Below, piece after piece: positions 1 through 6,951 of a DNA stretch of 19,980 bases. The DNA is taken from the NCBI GenBank assembly GCA_045535935.1, contig JAZSMO010000018.1, positions 1 through 19,980 on the forward strand, in the 5' to 3' direction. Below the pieces are notes generated by a model. That model saw nothing but the letters and a program-made list of their open reading frames with translations, had not been told where the DNA came from and ran no database searches. A program made the translations under genes and the position numbers. This stretch comes from SVFI01 sp045535935 (lineage in GTDB: Bacteria > Bacillota > Clostridia > Lachnospirales > Lachnospiraceae). The stretch's first letter is position 1. Every line of letters starts with the position of its first letter.

Positions 1-2
1 TG

Positions 3-434
3 GTTGAGAAAGTTCGGTATTATCAAAAAGACTGCAATCTGGATATGGCGGTGGAGAGAGCGACAGAGGAGAGTATCCGGGAAGGAATACTGGCAGATTT
101 TTTAAGAAAAGAGAAACAGGAGGCGCAGCAAATGATTATATATGATATGACCGATGAAGAGATAAGAGAAGTAGTGCGCAGAGCAGCCAGAGCAGAAGGC
201 TTAGAGGAAGGCCGGGAAGAAGGTCGTGAGCAGGGACTGGAAGAAGGTCGTGAGCAGGGACTGGAAGAAGGTCGCAAATTAGGAATTGAATTGGGAAGAG
301 CAGAAGGAAGAGCAGAAGGAAGAGCAGAAGTTTTCATGGTATTAATAAAACGTGGGTTTTCAAGTCAGGAGGCGCAGGAAATAGCGGGAATCGATGATGA
401 GACAGTCGATCGTATGATGGCTAAGAATAAGTAG
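3..434 (+). CDS. Rpn-family recombination-promoting nuclease / PD-(D/E)XK nuclease transposase, C-terminal part (5' end outside window)
   Basis: The reading frame is open to the left edge (it reads V-E-K-V-R-Y-Y-Q-K-D from base 3), so only the C-terminal 143 residues or so are present and the nuclease core is off-window. What is visible is the charged tail usual for this family: a segment resembling 'DMAVERATEESIREGILADF', a region 'DMTDEEIREVVRRAARAEG', then low-complexity E-G-R-E-E-G-type repeats, and a final short helical domain ending 'SSQEAQEIAGIDDETVDRMM'. Family members are multicopy genes often annotated as transposases; Rpn proteins of E. coli promote RecA-independent recombination (family knowledge). 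The assignment rests on the tail only. An ATG at base 45 is internal, not the start. A strong terminator follows 28 bases after the stop. Confidence 0.75.
   Translation, partial: VEKVRYYQKDCNLDMAVERATEESIREGILADFLRKEKQEAQQMIIYDMTDEEIREVVRRAARAEGLEEGREEGREQGLEEGREQGLEEGRKLGIELGRAEGRAEGRAEVFMVLIKRGFSSQEAQEIAGIDDETVDRMMAKNK
216..274 (+). repeat. 24-bp in-frame tandem repeat, about 2.5 copies
   Basis: A 24-bp unit occupies 216-239, is repeated identically at 240-263, and its first 11 bases recur at 264-274. It encodes the eight-residue unit E-G-R-E-Q-G-L-E in the tail of the nuclease gene. The length is a multiple of three, so copy-number change would keep the frame. Confidence 0.9.
295..330 (+). 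repeat. 12-bp in-frame tandem repeat, three copies
   Basis: The unit GAAGAGCAGAAG occurs three times with no mismatch (295-306, 307-318, 319-330), encoding a repeated G-R-A-E tetrapeptide. It lies 20 bases after the 24-bp repeat in the same reading frame. Confidence 0.9.
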
Positions 435-461
435 GATATAATCAGTGAGAGAGTGTTGTGG

Positions 462-499
462 GCAGCAGGAAAAATTTCCTGCTGCTCTTTTTCTTTTTT
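462..499 (+). terminator. Rho-independent terminator of the nuclease gene
   Basis: Left arm 462-472 and right arm 475-485 are perfect inverted complements (GCAGCAGGAAA / TTTCCTGCTGC); with a realistic 4-base loop the stem is 10 bp. It is followed directly by a T-rich run (486-499). It separates the left-edge gene from dnaE. Confidence 0.9.
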
Positions 500-501
500 C
501 T

Positions 502-530
502 TTTACTAGGGTCCTTTCCCGTGGTATAAT
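502..530 (+). promoter_or_regulatory. Candidate sigma-A promoter for dnaE
   Basis: TTTACT (502-507), a 17-bp spacer, then a perfect TATAAT (525-530) preceded by TG at the extended -10 position (TGG-TATAAT). Transcription would begin near 537, giving a leader of about 40 bases. It lies directly downstream of the terminator. Confidence 0.7.
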
Positions 531-575
531 TATTGTCATATTGAAATGGAATTATGTAGGAAAGGGAAATCAGCC

Positions 576-3500
576 ATGGCATTTGCACACCTCCATGTAC
601 ATACAGAATACAGTCTTTTGGACGGCTCCAATAAAATTAAAGAATGTGTAAAACGGGTCAAAGAGCTTGGTATGGATTCTTGTGCCATCACGGATCATGG
701 TGTCATGTACGGCGTCATTGATTTTTATCGTGCGGCGAGGGAAATTGGAGTGAAACCGATTCTTGGATGTGAAGTATATGTTGCGCCGAATTCCCGTTTT
801 GATAAAGAGACAACCGGAGGCGAGGAGCGATACCATCACCTTGTTTTGTTAGCAGAGAACAACACCGGTTATTCTAATCTTATGAAGATTGTCAGCAAAG
901 GATTTACGGAAGGGTACTACTATCGTCCGCGTGTGGATATGGAAGTGCTGCAGGAATACCATGAGGGTATCGTTGCGCTTTCTGCTTGTCTGGCAGGTGA
1001 AGTGCCGCGTTACATAGAAAAGGGACTCATTGAGGAGGCTAAAAAATGTGCATTGAAATATGAGGCGTGTTTTGGAAAAGGAAACTATTTCCTTGAACTT
1101 CAAGACCACGGAATCCCGGAGCAGCAGACGGTCAATCAGGCGCTTTTGCGTATGAGCAAAGAACTGGATATTCCGCTTGTGGCGACAAATGATGTACATT
1201 ATACCTGCGAAGAAGATGCGCAGGCGCATGATATTCTGCTCTGTATCCAGACTGGAAAGGTTGTGACCGATGAAAATCGCATGCGTTACGACGGAGGACA
1301 GTATTTTGTCAAGAGCGAACAGCAGATGAAGGAATTGTTCCCGTATGCGCTTGAGGCGCTCGAGAACACCCAGAAGATAGCAGACCGTTGCAATGTGGAA
1401 ATTGAGTTCGGCGTGACCAAGCTTCCGCATTTCGATGTTCCGGAAGGTTATGATTCTTGGACATACCTGAATAAACTTTGCCTTGACGGATTGAAAGAGC
1501 GTTATCCGGATGATGACGGAACGCTGAGAGAGCGCCTTGATTATGAATTAAATACCATCCGTGACATGGGATATGTGGACTATTTCCTGATTGTCTGGGA
1601 TTTTATTAACTATGCAAAAGAGAACGGGATTCCGGTAGGACCGGGCCGTGGATCGGCGGCGGGTGCAATCGTTTCCTATTGCCTTCGGATTACGGATATC
1701 GATCCGATTAAATACAATCTTCTGTTTGAGCGTTTTCTCAATCCGGAACGTGTGTCCATGCCTGATATTGATATTGACTTCTGTTATGAGAGAAGGCAGG
1801 AGGTCATTGATTATGTGCGCGACAAATACGGGGCTGACAAAGTAGTGCAGATTGTGACATTCGGTACGATGGCGGCCAAAGGAGTTATCCGCGATGTGGC
1901 CAGAGCGATGGATCTCCCGTATGCGTTTGCAGACCAGATAGCAAAGATGGTTCCGAACGAGCTGAATATTACTCTCAGCAGAGCGCTCACCATCAATCCG
2001 GAGCTGAAAAATTTGTATGATACCAATGAGCAGGTCAAAGAGCTCCTTGATATGTGCCAAAAGCTGGAAGGGCTTCCGAGACATACGTCCATGCATGCAG
2101 CGGGTGTTGTAATCTGTCAAAAACCGGCGGATGAATTTGTGCCGCTTTCCAGAGGTTCTGACGGCTCTATTACGACGCAGTTTACCATGACGACCATTGA
2201 AGAACTGGGTCTTCTTAAGATGGACTTTTTGGGGCTTCGTACGCTGACCGTGATCAAGGATGCGGTGGACTTGGTAAAGGCAGGAAAAAACATCGACCTT
2301 GACATGGATGCGATTGATTATAATGACAGGCGTGTGCTTGATTTTATCGGAACCGGAAAGACGGATGGTGTATTCCAGCTGGAAAGTGCGGGGATGAAGA
2401 GCTTTATGAAAGAACTTAAGCCTCGGAGCCTGGAGGATGTCATTGCCGGTATTTCTCTTTACCGTCCCGGTCCGATGGACTTTATTCCAAAATATGTGAA
2501 GGGAAAAAACAATGCGAGTGCGGTGACTTATTCCACACCTTTGCTTGAACCGATATTAGCACCGACTTACGGATGTATCGTATACCAGGAACAGGTTATG
2601 CAGATCGTTCGTGAGTTAGGCGGTTATACTCTCGGTCGAAGTGATCTTGTGCGTCGTGCCATGAGTAAGAAAAAGCAGTCTGTCATGGAAAAAGAGAAGG
2701 CGAACTTTGTTTACGGCAATGCACAGGAAGGTGTTCCGGGCTGTATCAGCCGGGGGATTCCGGAAACGGTTGCGGATCAGATTTATGAAGATATGATGGA
2801 CTTCGCCAAGTATGCATTTAATAAGTCCCATGCAGCTTGTTACGCGGTGGTATCTTATCAAACCGCTTATTTAAAATATTACTATCCGGTAGAGTTTATG
2901 GCGGCACTTATGACCTCAGTGATTGACAATTCCACGAAAGTAACGGAATACATTGTCAGTTGCAAATCAATGGGAATCGATATTCTTCCGCCGGATGTGA
3001 ACAGCGGACAATCCGGATTTTCCGTACAGAACGGTGCGATCCGATTCGCTCTCACGGCGCTCAAAAGTGTCGGAAGGCCGGTGATTGCAGCGATTGTAAA
3101 GGAGCGCGAGGACAGGGGTCCATACACGACGTTGGAAGATTTTATTACCAGAACCGGAGAATGTGATGTAAATAAACGAGTGATCGAAAATCTGATCAAG
3201 GCCGGTGCTTTTGACTCCATTCCGGGTACGCGCAAGCAGCTTATGAGTGTTTATGCGGGGCTGGTCGATCATCTTGTGAAAGACAAAAAGAATAACATGG
3301 CAGGACAGATGAGTCTGTTTGATCTGGTCGGCGGGGAAGAAAAGGATTCTTTTGAAATGCCGCTTCCGGATGTGGGAGAGTATTCTAAGGAAGTGCTGCT
3401 TGCTTTTGAAAAAGAAGTAGTGGGAGTCTATATCAGCGGACATCCGTTGGAAGCCTACAGAGAATTTATAGAAAGTCGTGTCAGTGCCAAGACGTCGGAT

Positions 3501-4025
3501 TTCTATTTGGATGAAGAGACAGGATTGACAAAGGTTCGTGACGGAAGTGAAGTTGTTATCGGCGGAATTTTGGCGGATAAAAAAATAAAATATACAAAGA
3601 ATGATAAAATAATGGCTTTTCTTACGGTCGAAGATCTGTACGGAAGTATGGAAATAGTTGTTTTCCCGCGTGACTATGAAAGAAACAGTGAAAAACTGGT
3701 GGTGGACAGCAAAGTATTTGTCAAAGGCCGAGTTCAGGTGGAAGATGAAAAGGACGGAAAACTGATTGGATCACAGATATATACTTTTGAGGAAGTGCCG
3801 AGAAGGCTGACCATCTATTTCCGAAGTAAGGATGAATATTTGAAACAGGCGGAGAAATTGGATTCGATGCTTGCGGATTCAGAAGGAAATGACAGTGTAG
3901 CTATTGTTTGTGTACAGGAGCGGATACAAAAAGTGTTGCCGGCTAACCGAAATATTCGGGTGGAGGAGTCATTGCTGGAAAGACTTCGCGCGGAATTCGG
4001 CAACGAATGTGTGAAGGTCAAATAA
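576..4025 (+). CDS. dnaE: DNA polymerase III subunit alpha (DnaE type)
   Basis: Replicative DNA polymerase of the C family, 1149 residues, close to the usual length of Gram-positive DnaE. The N-terminal PHP domain starts with H-L-H-V-H-T (residues 5-10). The palm has the phosphate-binding G-P-G-R-G-S-A-A-G (from residue 355) and the three catalytic aspartates: D397/D399 in P-D-I-D-I-D and D550 in K-M-D-F-L-G-L. A helix-hairpin-helix region follows near 828, a beta-clamp-binding Q-M-S-L-F-D at 911-916, and an OB-fold near 990-1035. There is no inserted DEDD exonuclease, so this is not PolC. In Firmicutes DnaE usually works beside PolC, extending primers on the lagging strand. I chose the ATG at 576 over the upstream ATG at 546 because AGGAAAGGG (558-566) lies before it and the PHP domain begins immediately after. 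Confidence 0.97.
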   Translation: MAFAHLHVHTEYSLLDGSNKIKECVKRVKELGMDSCAITDHGVMYGVIDFYRAAREIGVKPILGCEVYVAPNSRFDKETTGGEERYHHLVLLAENNTGYSNLMKIVSKGFTEGYYYRPRVDMEVLQEYHEGIVALSACLAGEVPRYIEKGLIEEAKKCALKYEACFGKGNYFLELQDHGIPEQQTVNQALLRMSKELDIPLVATNDVHYTCEEDAQAHDILLCIQTGKVVTDENRMRYDGGQYFVKSEQQMKELFPYALEALENTQKIADRCNVEIEFGVTKLPHFDVPEGYDSWTYLNKLCLDGLKERYPDDDGTLRERLDYELNTIRDMGYVDYFLIVWDFINYAKENGIPVGPGRGSAAGAIVSYCLRITDIDPIKYNLLFERFLNPERVSMPDIDIDFCYERRQEVIDYVRDKYGADKVVQIVTFGTMAAKGVIRDVARAMDLPYAFADQIAKMVPNELNITLSRALTINPELKNLYDTNEQVKELLDMCQKLEGLPRHTSMHAAGVVICQKPADEFVPLSRGSDGSITTQFTMTTIEELGLLKMDFLGLRTLTVIKDAVDLVKAGKNIDLDMDAIDYNDRRVLDFIGTGKTDGVFQLESAGMKSFMKELKPRSLEDVIAGISLYRPGPMDFIPKYVKGKNNASAVTYSTPLLEPILAPTYGCIVYQEQVMQIVRELGGYTLGRSDLVRRAMSKKKQSVMEKEKANFVYGNAQEGVPGCISRGIPETVADQIYEDMMDFAKYAFNKSHAACYAVVSYQTAYLKYYYPVEFMAALMTSVIDNSTKVTEYIVSCKSMGIDILPPDVNSGQSGFSVQNGAIRFALTALKSVGRPVIAAIVKEREDRGPYTTLEDFITRTGECDVNKRVIENLIKAGAFDSIPGTRKQLMSVYAGLVDHLVKDKKNNMAGQMSLFDLVGGEEKDSFEMPLPDVGEYSKEVLLAFEKEVVGVYISGHPLEAYREFIESRVSAKTSDFYLDEETGLTKVRDGSEVVIGGILADKKIKYTKNDKIMAFLTVEDLYGSMEIVVFPRDYERNSEKLVVDSKVFVKGRVQVEDEKDGKLIGSQIYTFEEVPRRLTIYFRSKDEYLKQAEKLDSMLADSEGNDSVAIVCVQERIQKVLPANRNIRVEESLLERLRAEFGNECVKVK

Positions 4026-4034
4026 AGGTTTTGA

Positions 4035-4063
4035 TTGCAATATGAAATAAAAAAAGCTACAAT
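4035..4063 (+). promoter_or_regulatory. Candidate sigma-A promoter for pfkA
   Basis: TTGCAA (4035-4040), 17-bp spacer, TACAAT (4058-4063), in the 68-base gap between dnaE and pfkA. The start point would fall near 4070 and the leader would be about 24 bases, ending in AGGAGG at 4080-4085. No terminator is visible after dnaE, so readthrough is also possible. Confidence 0.55.
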
Positions 4064-4093
4064 AGGGATGCAAACAGACAGGAGGAAAGATAA

Positions 4094-5068
4094 GTGGCAA
4101 AGGAAATTAAAACAATCGGAGTCCTGACCAGCGGCGGAGATGCGCCGGGTATGAATGCAGCGATTCGCGCAGTTGTCAGAAAGGCAATCACTAATGGCGT
4201 AAAAGTAAAAGGTATCAAAAAAGGTTACCAGGGACTTTTAAATGAAGAAATTATAGATATGCAGAAAAAAGATGTTTCCGATACGATACAGCGAGGCGGT
4301 ACCATTCTCGGAACAGCCAGATGTATGGAGTTTGTGACACCGGAAGGCCAACAGAAGGGTGCAGAAATTTGCCGCAAACACGGTATTGACGGTATTGTGG
4401 TCATCGGCGGTGACGGATCATACAGAGGTGCACAGGCACTTTCCAAGCAGGGGATCAATACCATCGGTATTCCGGGTACGATCGATCTTGATATCGCATG
4501 TACTGACTATACGATCGGCTTTGATACGGCGATTAATACAGCCATGCAGGCGATCGACAAGGTACGTGACACATCTTCATCCCATGAGCGGTGCAGTATC
4601 ATTGAGGTAATGGGTCGTAACGCAGGGTATATTGCGCTTTGGTGTGGTGTTGCCAACGGTGCGGAGGATATTCTTCTTCCTGAAAAGTATGATTACAATG
4701 AGCAGGAAATCATCAACAGCATCATCAATAACCGCAAACACGGAAAGACGCATCATATTATCATCAATGCGGAAGGAATCGGACATTCCACCTCTATGGC
4801 AAGGCGTATCGAGGCGGCTACGGGTGTGGAGACGAGAGCGACAATCCTCGGTTACATGCAGCGTGGCGGTAATCCGACCTGTAAAGACCGTTTCTACGCA
4901 TCCATTATGGGAGCATATGCGGCGGACATCCTCTGTGAGGGCAAAACCAATCGTGTGATTGCTCATCAGGCAGGTAAATTTGTAGATTTTGATATCGATG
5001 AAGCGTTGGCGATGAAAAAAGACATTGATGAATATGAATTCGGTGTAAGTCGTCTCCTTTCACGTTAG
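4094..5068 (+). CDS. pfkA: ATP-dependent 6-phosphofructokinase
   Basis: Phosphorylates fructose 6-phosphate to fructose 1,6-bisphosphate, the committed step of glycolysis; cytosolic and normally tetrameric. The 324 residues match the bacterial ATP-PFK length. The nucleotide site begins with S-G-G-D-A-P-G-M-N (13-21). G-G-D107-G108 and P-G-T-I-D131 are the catalytic region; glycine at 108 is the ATP-type residue, where pyrophosphate-dependent enzymes have aspartate. M-G-R-N-A-G and R-G-G-N-P follow. The start is GTG at 4094, eight bases after AGGAGG. Oddities: compared with E. coli PfkA (from memory), the N of T-I-D-N-D is Leu (L132), and the fructose-6-phosphate histidine (H249) appears as Tyr (Y254). 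Both may be normal for a clostridial subfamily. Confidence 0.95.
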   Translation: MAKEIKTIGVLTSGGDAPGMNAAIRAVVRKAITNGVKVKGIKKGYQGLLNEEIIDMQKKDVSDTIQRGGTILGTARCMEFVTPEGQQKGAEICRKHGIDGIVVIGGDGSYRGAQALSKQGINTIGIPGTIDLDIACTDYTIGFDTAINTAMQAIDKVRDTSSSHERCSIIEVMGRNAGYIALWCGVANGAEDILLPEKYDYNEQEIINSIINNRKHGKTHHIIINAEGIGHSTSMARRIEAATGVETRATILGYMQRGGNPTCKDRFYASIMGAYAADILCEGKTNRVIAHQAGKFVDFDIDEALAMKKDIDEYEFGVSRLLSR

Positions 5069-5101
5069 CAGAGGCTGATTACACAGTAAAAAAAAAGTAT
5101 G

Positions 5102-5138
5102 AATTGCCTGGTATTGGATGTTTCAATAGCAGGCAATT
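5102..5138 (+). other. Long hairpin in the pfkA-methyltransferase spacer
   Basis: A 9-bp perfect outer stem (AATTGCCTG 5102-5110 / CAGGCAATT 5130-5138), a G-G mismatch, then a 5-bp inner stem (TATTG 5112-5116 / CAATA 5124-5128) and a 7-base loop. No T-run follows it on the + strand, but nine A's precede it (5088-5096). It may end pfkA transcription imperfectly or protect an mRNA end; the function is not shown by sequence. Confidence 0.7.
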
Positions 5139-5157
5139 ACTTACATAGGCGGGAAAT

Positions 5158-5964
5158 ATGATTACATCTATATCAAACGGAAGAGTGAAAAATGTAATTT
5201 CGCTCTTAAAGAAAACGAAGGCAAGAAAAGAGCAGGGAGTTTTTGTGGTGGAAGGTATCCGAATGGTCAAAGAAGCGCCGGCGGACCGAATCAAAGAACT
5301 TTATGTTTCTGAAAGCTTTCTCAAAAAAGAAGAAAACCGGTTATTTTTGGAAAAGGAAGTGACCGTTCCGTTCGAGGCTGTGACGGATGAAGTGTTTGCC
5401 AAGATGAGTGACACGGTATCGCCGCAGGGGATTCTCTGCGTGGTCAGACGGATGGAACATAATTTGGAGCAAATGCTGGAAGATAAACAGGGAACATTCC
5501 TTGTGCTTGAGGATATTCAGGATCCCGGAAATCTGGGGACGATGGTCCGTACCGGGGAGGGAGCAGGTGTTGCAGGAGTTATTATGAGCAGCAAGACTGC
5601 GGATATATATAATCCAAAAGTGATAAGGTCTACCATGGGATCGATTTATCGGGTTCCGTTTTGCTATGTGGATGATTTGCCGGCGGTACTGCGGCTGATG
5701 CAAAAAAGAGGTGTCCATACCTATGCTGCGCATCTTCTGGGGGACAGATATTATAATGAATGTTTCTTCAGCGGCCGGACGGCGCTACTTATAGGTAATG
5801 AAGGGAATGGTTTGTCCGATGAGGTGGCAGATCAGGCGGAACACAAGATCAAGATACCGATGGAGGGACAGGTGGAATCCCTCAATGCAGCTGTTTCGGC
5901 GTCAATCCTCATGTATGAGGTTTATCGACAGAAGAAGGAGCGGCGCGTGTCAAAAGATTCATAA
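5158..5964 (+). CDS. SpoU/TrmH-family RNA 2'-O-methyltransferase
   Basis: A SPOUT-class methyltransferase that transfers a methyl group from S-adenosylmethionine to a ribose 2'-OH of rRNA or tRNA. The N-terminal ~100 residues form the L30e-like substrate-binding domain, beginning with S-N-G-R-V-K and F-V-V-E-G. The knotted catalytic domain shows all three family motifs: E118-D-I-Q-D-P-G-N-L-G with R131, I212-G-N-E-G-N-G-L-S, and I233-P-M...E-S-L-N-A-A-V (240-246). The 268-residue length fits the RlmB/YsgA-like group; the exact target nucleotide cannot be read from sequence. The ATG at 5158 follows AGGCGGG (5147-5153) by four bases. No promoter was found between the hairpin and the start. proC begins 22 bases after the stop, so the two are probably one transcript. 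Confidence 0.9.
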   Translation: MITSISNGRVKNVISLLKKTKARKEQGVFVVEGIRMVKEAPADRIKELYVSESFLKKEENRLFLEKEVTVPFEAVTDEVFAKMSDTVSPQGILCVVRRMEHNLEQMLEDKQGTFLVLEDIQDPGNLGTMVRTGEGAGVAGVIMSSKTADIYNPKVIRSTMGSIYRVPFCYVDDLPAVLRLMQKRGVHTYAAHLLGDRYYNECFFSGRTALLIGNEGNGLSDEVADQAEHKIKIPMEGQVESLNAAVSASILMYEVYRQKKERRVSKDS

Positions 5965-5986
5965 TGATGTGTGAAAGGAGATAGGA

Positions 5987-6781
5987 ATGAAAGTAGGATT
6001 TATTGGACTTGGAAATATGGGGTCTGCGATTTTAGGAGGTATTCTCAAGCAGGGAAGTGTGACTCCTTCGGACGTGATTGTAACAGATAAGGCGCAAATC
6101 GCAGTGCGCAAGGCGGTGGAGATGATGAAGGTAAACGCAGCCACAGGTAACGCAGAGGTGGCAAAACAGGCAGATATTCTTTTTCTGGCCATCAAACCGC
6201 AGATTTATGAACCGGTTATTACGGAGATTGCCTCCTGTGTAAAAGATGGGGCGGTAATCGTATCCATTGCACCAGGAAAGACATTGAATTGGCTCAGTGA
6301 TCTCTTCGGAGGCGGCAAAAAAATCGTAAGATGTATGCCGAATACGCCGGCTCTTGTAGGCGCAGGCTGTACGGGTGTGTGCAAAAATGATCTTGTAACC
6401 GACGAAGAGATGCAAAAGGTGCTCACGTTACTTGGAAGTTTCGGTAAAGCATATATGGTTCCGGAAAGTCTGATGGATACTGTGGTCGGAGTCAGCGGAA
6501 GTTCACCGGCCTATGTGTTTATGTTTATTGAAGCAATGGCGGATGCAGCGGTTGCAGACGGTATGCCGAGACCGCAGGCTTATGAATTTGCGGCGCAGGC
6601 AGTTTATGGAAGTGCTAAGATGGTTCTGGATACCAAAATGCATCCGGGAGCGCTCAAGGATATGGTTTGCTCTCCGGGCGGAACAACCATCGAAGCAGTG
6701 CGCGTGCTGGAAGAAAAAGGATTCCGGAGTGCAGTGATTGAGGCGCAAAAAGCTTGTGTCGAAAAGTCGAAAAATATGTAA
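5987..6781 (+). CDS. proC: Pyrroline-5-carboxylate reductase
   Basis: Catalyses the last step of proline synthesis, NAD(P)H-dependent reduction of 1-pyrroline-5-carboxylate; cytosolic. The 264 residues match the family. An N-terminal Rossmann fold carries G-L-G-N-M-G (7-12); C-M-P-N-T-P-A (116-122) and the dimerisation/active-site part G-S-S-P-A-Y (171-176), A-D-G-M-P-R and S-P-G-G-T-T (229-234) follow in the usual order. AAGGAG (5975-5980) lies six bases before the ATG. The 22-base gap to the methyltransferase gene suggests an operon, although the two functions are unrelated. No proA or proB is nearby. No hairpin terminator was seen in the 46 bases before the next promoter. Confidence 0.96.
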   Translation: MKVGFIGLGNMGSAILGGILKQGSVTPSDVIVTDKAQIAVRKAVEMMKVNAATGNAEVAKQADILFLAIKPQIYEPVITEIASCVKDGAVIVSIAPGKTLNWLSDLFGGGKKIVRCMPNTPALVGAGCTGVCKNDLVTDEEMQKVLTLLGSFGKAYMVPESLMDTVVGVSGSSPAYVFMFIEAMADAAVADGMPRPQAYEFAAQAVYGSAKMVLDTKMHPGALKDMVCSPGGTTIEAVRVLEEKGFRSAVIEAQKACVEKSKNM

Positions 6782-6827
6782 AAAAAGCACGAAATCCACT
6801 TAAAACCGCATGAAATCAGCTAAAAAT

Positions 6828-6856
6828 TTGACATTTCAAAAATATTCTGATATGAT
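6828..6856 (+). promoter_or_regulatory. Strong sigma-A promoter for the cell-wall hydrolase gene
   Basis: Perfect TTGACA (6828-6833), 17-bp spacer, TATGAT (6851-6856) with an extended -10 TG at 6848-6849. The start point would be near 6863, leaving a leader of about 90 bases. Hexamers of this kind indicate vegetative sigma-A transcription rather than a sporulation sigma factor. Confidence 0.85.
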
Positions 6857-6914
6857 AGCTCGAGTAGTAGTTAATAATTTTGTAATATTTGAAACAAAAA
6901 TGTAACCGAATTTA

Positions 6915-6929
6915 ATGTGTGGGACACAT
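6915..6929 (+). promoter_or_regulatory. Perfect palindrome in the hydrolase leader
   Basis: ATGTGT-GGG-ACACAT: six-base perfect arms around three bases, about 22 bases before the start codon and 12 bases before the AGGAGG (6942-6947). It could be a small mRNA hairpin near the ribosome binding site or an operator; neither is proven. Confidence 0.35.
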
Positions 6930-6951
6930 ATGAGGTTGCATAGGAGGAAGT

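Noticed and set aside
23..337. Minus-strand reading frame rich in S-x-P repeats
   Set aside because: It is the complement of the tandem repeats in the nuclease gene; no ribosome binding site, and the plus frame fits a known family.
445..651. Small plus-strand frame before and into dnaE
   Set aside because: It spans the terminator and promoter and runs into the PHP domain in another frame; no ribosome binding site.
849..2120. Long minus-strand frames of about 190 residues inside dnaE
   Set aside because: Antisense frames of a well-supported polymerase gene, with no recognisable motif and no promoter or ribosome binding site.
6881..6906. WalR-type binding site before the cell-wall hydrolase
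   Set aside because: WalR sites are two TGTWAH hexamers separated by five bases; here the two hexamers are separated by 14 bases, so the known site rule is not met.
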